Shown: positions 7,445 to 11,771 of the stretch, piece after piece
Numbering within the stretch: the stretch's first letter is position 1
Layout of the letters: every line of letters begins with the position of its first letter
NCBI GenBank assembly: GCA_946544695.1
Contig: CAMNMO010000054.1
Location: 1-11,771, forward strand
Reading direction: 5' to 3'
DNA from: an uncultured Ruminococcus sp.
GTDB taxonomy: Bacteria; Bacillota; Clostridia; Oscillospirales; Ruminococcaceae
DNA: 11,771 nucleotides
Notes under the pieces: generated by a model
What the model saw: only the letters and a program-made list of their open reading frames with translations
Database searches by the model: none
Told to the model about the DNA's origin: nothing
Position numbers and translations under genes: made by a program

Positions 7445-8721
7445 TGGAAGATAAGCTCAAAAAGCTTCTTGTCGGCATGACCGCAGATGAAGCCGCCGAC
7501 TTTGAGACTTCTCTTGATGAGTTTGCCGACTCAGCCGAGATAAGTGAAGAAGAAACACAGCGCATACTCGCCCTGACCATGAGAAAGGCGGGAAACGAAA
7601 TGGAGAACACCATTCAGACAAGCACAGCTATAAAGACAAATAAACGCAAGTGGAGCAAAAGATTTCTTATATTCGGCATAGCTGCGGCAGCCATTGTGGG
7701 GCTTGCAGCGGCAACGGGCGCTGTTGACCGTGTACAGCAGCATTTTTCGGGCGGCGACCTTTCACCTTATTCAGCTGAGGTGCTGGGTACCATGTGTGAG
7801 GTGTCGAACGATGATATCACACTGACCGTCAATGGTGTGGTGCCTGATGTCAACGGCACTGTCATAAGTGTCAGCGTGACATCGCACTCAAAAAAGGGCG
7901 AGGAGATAGTGGGCGAGCTCAACTATGTCAACGGCAAGATGTCTGAAGAACTGATGGACCTCGGCATGAAGTACGGTGACACTGATATGACCGAAGATGA
8001 ATATATACAGCTGCTGAAGGACGAGGGTCTGTATGAACACGACCTGAACAGCTTACAGCTGAGAAACGGCGAAAGAGCGACCGACCAGCATGTATTCACA
8101 TGGCGAGAGTATGAAGAATACCCCAATACCCCCGAAGGCATTCAGGAACGTGAAGCGCACGCCCTGTACAGCTCACTCACCACTGCCAATTTTGAACGTG
8201 ACGAGTCGGACACCGTCTTTTTTGAGAATTATTTTGTGATAGATCCTTTCGTTATGGAAAATCAGATAGACCTGTCACAGCCGCTGATAGTCGCCGAGAC
8301 TGTATCGGGGCTGTCACTGGAGATAGACCTGACGCCTTATATAGACACACGCAGGCTGACGGCAGAGAATGGTTTTGAAGATGTTACCATAAGCTCATAC
8401 ACGCTGATGGTAAAGGCAGGCGAAAATGACTTCGCAAAGGGCTTATACCTGAAAGACGGCATGTTGGACGAGAACGATATCTCAACAGCGACTATCCATT
8501 ATAAGGACGGTCACACAGAAGACCTTCAAACACTGATGTCATACTCGAGAAGCGTCGAAAACGGTGACGACGAGGAATTTGACCGTGAAACAGCTTTCAA
8601 TGACCCTTCGACGATAGACAGTCAGGAGCTTGTGGCTCACCCGAACGGAGAGCAGCCGTTTGACCTTGACAGCATAGACTATATTGTGATAGACGGCATC
8701 GAATACCGCTACGCAGAATGA
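7444..8721 (+). CDS. Single-pass membrane protein, probable anti-sigma factor with large extracytoplasmic domain
   Basis: 425 residues. The ATG at 7444 overlaps the sigma stop by one base and has AGGAGGG (7431-7437) with 6 nt spacing; the GTG at 7441 is too close. The cytoplasmic N-terminus (about 1-73) is acidic and helical, followed by a basic patch (KTNKRKWSKR) and one membrane helix (about 74-93, FLIFGIAAAAIVGLAAATGA). About 330 residues then lie outside, with beta-rich segments such as ITLTVNGVVPDVNGTVISVSV. The layout resembles DUF4179-like proteins that follow ECF sigma genes in Clostridia, but I cannot confirm the family by eye. Inferred role: it holds the sigma factor at the membrane and releases it on an outside signal. 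No classical zinc HxxxCxxC anti-sigma motif is present in the N-terminus. Confidence 0.78.
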   Translation: MEDKLKKLLVGMTADEAADFETSLDEFADSAEISEEETQRILALTMRKAGNEMENTIQTSTAIKTNKRKWSKRFLIFGIAAAAIVGLAAATGAVDRVQQHFSGGDLSPYSAEVLGTMCEVSNDDITLTVNGVVPDVNGTVISVSVTSHSKKGEEIVGELNYVNGKMSEELMDLGMKYGDTDMTEDEYIQLLKDEGLYEHDLNSLQLRNGERATDQHVFTWREYEEYPNTPEGIQEREAHALYSSLTTANFERDESDTVFFENYFVIDPFVMENQIDLSQPLIVAETVSGLSLEIDLTPYIDTRRLTAENGFEDVTISSYTLMVKAGENDFAKGLYLKDGMLDENDISTATIHYKDGHTEDLQTLMSYSRSVENGDDEEFDRETAFNDPSTIDSQELVAHPNGEQPFDLDSIDYIVIDGIEYRYAE

Positions 8722-8727
8722 CACACA

Positions 8728-8753
8728 CCGCCGCCCCTTTTTCGGGACGGCGG
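8728..8753 (+). terminator. Likely terminator after the anti-sigma-like gene
   Basis: A GC-rich hairpin pairs 8728-8737 with 8744-8753 (nine of ten positions, one C-A mismatch) around a 6-nt T-rich loop, 6 nt after the stop codon. The trailing sequence is GTTGTTGTTT, so the T-tract is interrupted. Confidence 0.6.
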
Positions 8754-8786
8754 GCGTTGTTGTTTATGCAGGATACCTTTGATACC

Positions 8787-8830
8787 CTATCGTCATGACA
8801 AAGTCTCATCATCTGTGCAGATAGTTTTTT
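8787..8830 (+). terminator. Weak hairpin with T6 tail in the intergenic region
   Basis: CTATC (8787-8791) pairs with GATAG (8820-8824), immediately before six T (8825-8830). Alternatively a compact ATCTG/CAGAT hairpin (8811-8822) lies just before the same T run. Both stems are short, so this may be a back-up terminator for the sigma operon or chance. Confidence 0.3.
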
Positions 8831-8882
8831 ATAAGTCAGGTCACAGTAAACGGCACAAATTATCTGAGATCAAACAGCAGGC

Positions 8883-8932
8883 GGTCATATAAGCCCTTTT
8901 GGGCGGTGTTATAGAAATGACCATATTTTTTT
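8883..8932 (+). other. Long bulged hairpin followed by T7 (terminator or end of a small RNA)
   Basis: The 14-nt 5' arm (8883-8896) pairs completely: GGTCAT with ATGACC (8917-8922), ATAA with TTAT (8909-8912), and GCCC with GGGC (8901-8904), around a TTTT loop. The 3' arm carries two 4-nt bulges, GGTG (8905-8908) and AGAA (8913-8916). Seven T (8926-8932) follow after a short ATA. This has the form of an intrinsic terminator, but about 160 nt past the sigma operon, so it may end an independent small transcript. No good promoter for such an RNA was found. Confidence 0.45.
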
Positions 8933-8942
8933 GAAAAAAAGC

Positions 8943-8969
8943 GTAACCGAAAGACAGCGTGAACGTCTA
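8943..8969 (+). promoter_or_regulatory. Candidate ECF-sigma promoter upstream of the gene at 9031
   Basis: GTAACC (8943-8948) and CGTCTA (8964-8969) are present with 16 nt between AAC and CGTC. This matches the AAC ... CGTC pattern recognised by Bacillus SigM/SigV/SigX-class ECF factors. No sigma-A box pair is seen in the 90 nt before the gene. Transcription would begin near 8976 and read into the gene at 9031. That the sigma factor at 6920 uses this site is inferred only from closeness. Confidence 0.45.
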
Positions 8970-8973
8970 ACTT

Positions 8974-8998
8974 ATGCAAGCGGGAAAGCTTGGTGCAT
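8974..8998 (+). other. Hairpin in the predicted leader of the gene at 9031
   Basis: CAAGC (8977-8981) pairs with GCTTG (8988-8992) around a GGGAAA loop, and ATG/CAT (8974-8976 with 8996-8998) extends it past a 3-nt bulge. It starts at the predicted transcription start of the ECF-like promoter, so it could be a 5'-end stabilising or regulatory stem. Function unknown. Confidence 0.35.
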
Positions 8999-9030
8999 GC
9001 ACAGATAAAATGTGATACGAAAGCGTGATC

Positions 9031-9375
9031 ATGATGGATATAAGCATAGACGAGCTGATACGGCTGCTGCTTGAACAGATGCAGAGCGAGACTGCACCTG
9101 AACAGTCAGACAAGGTGGACAGCTACTTTGTAAAGAACGGCGAAGAACTGTTTTTCAAGCTGGAGAACTACACTGCCGCTCACAACATCTACACCCGCAC
9201 AGATGACGAGGTACATATAACAGGACCCGAAAGCTTCTGGTTCTACGTGAACAGAGAAACAGCCGACGGCAGCAGCAAACAGCTGTGCAGAGTTGACATG
9301 GTATATCAGGACGTGATAATGGTCGGCAACAAGATATGGAAAATGCAGAGCATCACACCTGTGACAGAAGAATGA
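9031..9375 (+). CDS. Small uncharacterised cytoplasmic protein
   Basis: About 114 residues; I do not recognise it. ATG codons at 9031 and 9034 are both possible, and a GTG at 9025 is in frame; none has a strong Shine-Dalgarno (only GAAAG near 9020-9023), so the start is uncertain. There is no signal peptide or membrane helix. The N-terminal 20 residues form an amphipathic helix (IDELIRLLLEQM), followed by an apparently beta-rich body with FFKLENY, ESFWFYVN and VIMVGNKIWKM segments. Codon use matches the neighbours, which supports a real gene. The ECF-like promoter at 8943-8969 and a strong terminator at 9389-9428 make it a single-gene unit. It may belong to the regulon of the upstream sigma factor. 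Confidence 0.65.
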   Translation: MMDISIDELIRLLLEQMQSETAPEQSDKVDSYFVKNGEELFFKLENYTAAHNIYTRTDDEVHITGPESFWFYVNRETADGSSKQLCRVDMVYQDVIMVGNKIWKMQSITPVTEE

Positions 9376-9388
9376 TATGACAATATAA

Positions 9389-9428
9389 AACTGCCCCGCA
9401 CCGATGAGCGATATCGGGCGGGGCAGTT
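9389..9428. terminator. Bidirectional intrinsic terminator between the small gene and metE
   Basis: A perfect 11-bp outer stem (9389-9399 with 9418-9428) continues, after one bulged A (9400), into a 5-bp inner stem (9401-9405 with 9413-9417) around a 7-nt loop. The plus side is followed by TTGTTGTG; the minus side, used by metE, is followed by TTTTATATTG (counting the end of the stem). It lies between two convergent genes and 18 nt beyond the metE stop. Confidence 0.9.
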
Positions 9429-9446
9429 GTTGTGTATGAGCTTTTA

Positions 9447-11720
9447 TCAGGAAAGTTCAGCCCTTGCCTTGCGTGCTGCGCCCACAAGGTTTTTAAGGCT
9501 TGGTACAGTTTCCTCAGTACCTCTGGTCTTTAAGCCGCAGTCGGGATTTACCCACAGCTTTTCAGCGGGGATATACGCTTTCATCTTTTCGATGGCAGCA
9601 GCTATCTCGTCCTCTGAGGGCACTCTGGGCGAATGTATATCGTAAACGCCGGGACCCACTTCTGTCCTGAAATCATTGGCTTTGAGGACTTCCAGTATGG
9701 TCAGGTCGGAACGTGATGCTTCAAATGTGATGACATCTGCGTCCATGTCGTCGATATCCTTTATGATATCAGCGAACTCACTGTAACACATGTGGGTGTG
9801 TATCTGTGTTTCGGGACGCACGCCGCTGTGCACATATCTGAATGCAGGGATAGCCCAGTCCAGGTAATCCTCACGCCAGTCACTGCGGCGCAGGGGCAGC
9901 TTTTCACGGAGTGCAGCTTCGTCCACCTGAATGATGCTTATGCCTGCGGCTTCAAGGTCAAGCACTTCCTCACGGATAGCCTGTGCTATCTGGAATGCGC
10001 TCTCCTTCAGGCTGATATCCTCTCTGGGGAACGACCAGTTGAGTATGGTAACAGGACCTGTCAGCATGCCCTTCATGGGCTTGTCGGTAAGGCTCTGTGC
10101 ATAAGCTGACCAGCGGACGGTCATGGGCTTTGCACGGGAGATGTCGCCCCAGATAACAGGGGGCTTTACGCACCTTGTGCCGTAGGACTGCACCCACGCC
10201 TTTTCGGTGAAGATGTAACCGTCAAGGCACTCACCGAAATACTCTACCATGTCATTTCTCTCATACTCGCCGTGCACCAGCACATCAAGTCCGATCTCCT
10301 CCTGAAGTGCCACGCATTCAGCTATCTTCTTCTCCACAAAGCTCTCGTAGTCAGCCGCAGAAAGCTCACCTGTGCGGAAGGCTTTTCTTGCAGCCTTCAC
10401 ATCTGCGGTCTGGGGGAACGAACCTATGGTGGTAGTGGGGAAAAGGGGCAGTGCAAAGCGTTCCTTCTGTATCTTTTCACGCTCGGCAAAAGCGGGCAGG
10501 CGGACAAGGTCGCTGTCGGTCAGGGCAGCTATCTTCTCCCTTACAGCAGGGTTAGCGCCCGAACGGACGCCGCTGTGCAGCTTTGCATTGTGCTTGTATT
10601 CTTCGGTGTTTTCGGGGATATCTGTCTCTGTCAGCTTTTTGAGGTCATTAAGCTCGCCCAGCTTTTCAGCCGCATAAGCGAAATGCTGCTTTACCTCATC
10701 ACTGAGCTTGCTCTCGTTGGCAAGGGTGCAGGGTACGTGCAGCAGCGAGCATGATGTGCTGATGACGATATCGTCAGCCTTAGTTTTCAGCTCGTTGAGT
10801 ATCTCAAGGGTCTTTGCATAGTTGTTGCGCCAGATATTCTTGCCGTTGACAACGCCCGCAAACAGCACCTTGTCCTTCGGGAAGCCGTTCCTGCACACCA
10901 GTTCACGGGAAAGTTTGCCTTCCACAAGATCAAGACCGATGCCGTCAAAGGGCAGCTTGCAGAGTTCGGCATAGCAGTCACGCACATCACCGAAATATGT
11001 CTGCGCCAGCACCTTTACCTTCCTGCTGCCTGCCAGTATCTTCTCGTAGAGAGAAACAAAAAGCTGTATGTCCTCAGCAGTCATATCCTTTACCAGTGAA
11101 GGCTCGTCCAGCTGCACCCATTCAGCGCCCAGCTCATCGAACTTGTCGAGCAGCTGTGAATAAGCCGCAGCAGCTTCATCTGCATGATCGGCAGCGGTCT
11201 TGCTGCCCTTATACCTTGCCAGTTTCAGGAATGTGTACGCACCGATGATGACAGGTCTTGTCTTTATGCCTGCTTCAAGGGCTTCCGCAAACAGGTCAAA
11301 GGGCTTTGTACCTTTGAGTTTCAGCACGGTGCTGTCATCTATCTCGGGCACCATGTAGTGGTAGTTGGTGTTATACCATTTCTTCATCGCCAGCGCCTTT
11401 ACATCGCCGCTGCCGCCCTGATAGCCCCTTGCTGCCGCAAAGTAGGTATCAAGCTCGGGCAGACCAAGCTGCTTGTATCTGTCAGGCACAGCGTCCAGCA
11501 GAAAAGCTGTGTCCAGCACGCCGTCATAGTATGAAAAATCGTTTGACGGTATCAGGTCTATGCCGCTGCTTGCCTGAAGCTGTAAGTTGTAGAGCCTTAT
11601 CTGCCCCGCAGTCCTCTCCAGTTCCTCAGCATCTATCTCGCCACGAAAATACTTCTCGCTGGCAAATTTCAGTTCACGAAGGTCACCTATTCTTGGGTAA
11701 CCGATAATTGCAGTATTCAT
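9447..11720 (-). CDS. metE: Cobalamin-independent methionine synthase (5-methyltetrahydropteroyltriglutamate-homocysteine methyltransferase)
   Basis: 757 residues, full length for MetE. It transfers the methyl group from 5-methyltetrahydrofolate-polyglutamate directly to homocysteine to make methionine in the cytoplasm. The N-terminal barrel (about 1-370) starts with IGYPRIGDLRELKFA, and the C-terminal catalytic barrel (about 425-755) starts with FPTTTIGSFPQT. The zinc ligands are all present: H643 and C645 in HTHMCYSEF, E667 in DVITFEAS, and C728 in VNPDCGLKTRG, each shifted by two from the E. coli numbering I recall. D600 (QVDE) and H696 (DIHSPRVPS, approximate number) complete the usual active site. 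The start ATG at 11720 has AGGAGG (11729-11734) with 8 nt spacing. It is a single-gene unit between a promoter at the right edge and the terminator at 9389-9428. Confidence 0.97.
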   Translation of the reverse strand: MNTAIIGYPRIGDLRELKFASEKYFRGEIDAEELERTAGQIRLYNLQLQASSGIDLIPSNDFSYYDGVLDTAFLLDAVPDRYKQLGLPELDTYFAAARGYQGGSGDVKALAMKKWYNTNYHYMVPEIDDSTVLKLKGTKPFDLFAEALEAGIKTRPVIIGAYTFLKLARYKGSKTAADHADEAAAAYSQLLDKFDELGAEWVQLDEPSLVKDMTAEDIQLFVSLYEKILAGSRKVKVLAQTYFGDVRDCYAELCKLPFDGIGLDLVEGKLSRELVCRNGFPKDKVLFAGVVNGKNIWRNNYAKTLEILNELKTKADDIVISTSCSLLHVPCTLANESKLSDEVKQHFAYAAEKLGELNDLKKLTETDIPENTEEYKHNAKLHSGVRSGANPAVREKIAALTDSDLVRLPAFAEREKIQKERFALPLFPTTTIGSFPQTADVKAARKAFRTGELSAADYESFVEKKIAECVALQEEIGLDVLVHGEYERNDMVEYFGECLDGYIFTEKAWVQSYGTRCVKPPVIWGDISRAKPMTVRWSAYAQSLTDKPMKGMLTGPVTILNWSFPREDISLKESAFQIAQAIREEVLDLEAAGISIIQVDEAALREKLPLRRSDWREDYLDWAIPAFRYVHSGVRPETQIHTHMCYSEFADIIKDIDDMDADVITFEASRSDLTILEVLKANDFRTEVGPGVYDIHSPRVPSEDEIAAAIEKMKAYIPAEKLWVNPDCGLKTRGTEETVPSLKNLVGAARKARAELS

Positions 11721-11756
11721 TTCCTACTCCTCCTATATGATTAATTTGTGATTCTT

Positions 11757-11762
11757 ATTATA
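11757..11762 (-). promoter_or_regulatory. -10 box of the metE promoter
   Basis: A perfect TATAAT on the minus strand with TG one base upstream (extended -10). The -35 region falls beyond the window. Start of transcription near 11750 would give a leader of only about 30 nt, holding the Shine-Dalgarno but too short for a SAM riboswitch or T-box. Confidence 0.65.
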
Positions 11763-11771
11763 GCACACTTT

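Noticed and set aside
8597..8812. 71-codon minus-strand frame at the end of the anti-sigma-like gene
   Set aside because: It overlaps the gene end and its terminator hairpin, has no ribosome binding site and no similarity I recognise.
8934..9024. Riboswitch in front of the small gene at 9031
   Set aside because: I compared it by eye with the c-di-GMP and yybP-ykoY motifs I remember and found no match, so only the hairpin is reported.

Overview
The window looks like chromosomal DNA of a strictly anaerobic, plant-fibre-degrading Firmicute of the Ruminococcus type (R. albus-like). This is inferred from a ferredoxin-linked 2-oxoacid oxidoreductase, a lipoprotein GH26 glycosidase beside a GH95 enzyme, moderate GC with purine-rich Shine-Dalgarno sites, and sigma-A promoters with good TATAAT boxes. 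No mobile element, CRISPR array, tRNA or rRNA is visible.

Layout, left to right. (1) Positions 1-2005, plus strand: iorA, cut at its 5' end by the window edge, overlaps iorB. Together they encode the two subunits of indolepyruvate (arylpyruvate) ferredoxin oxidoreductase. A bidirectional terminator at 2011-2048 separates them from the next unit. (2) Positions 2066-6166, minus strand: a two-gene glycan operon. It is read from an extended -10 promoter at 6138-6166, first into a leaderless (cytoplasmic) GH95 alpha-L-fucosidase/alpha-L-galactosidase, then 32 nt later into a surface lipoprotein with an N-terminal carbohydrate-binding-like domain and a GH26 (beta-mannanase family) catalytic domain. 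(3) Positions 6220-6814, plus strand: a promoter back to back with the previous one drives a small unrecognised protein with a Cys cluster. (4) Positions 6891-8753, plus strand: an ECF-type sigma factor translationally coupled to a single-pass membrane protein, which is probably its anti-sigma factor with a large outside domain. (5) Positions 8722-9375: a 309-base intergenic stretch rich in RNA hairpins, containing a good match to an ECF-type promoter, followed by a small unrecognised protein. (6) Positions 9389-11762, minus strand: a complete cobalamin-independent methionine synthase (metE), with its promoter -10 box at the right edge and a shared hairpin terminator at its end.

How the parts may work together. 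The GH26 lipoprotein probably attacks polysaccharide at the cell surface, and GH95 probably trims imported oligosaccharides inside the cell. The sigma/anti-sigma pair looks like an envelope or substrate-sensing switch. The ECF-like promoter 220 bases beyond it makes the small protein at 9031 a candidate regulon member. iorAB and metE are stand-alone amino-acid metabolism units. The least explained parts are the sigma/anti-sigma module with the structured region after it, and the sugar specificity of the GH95 enzyme.
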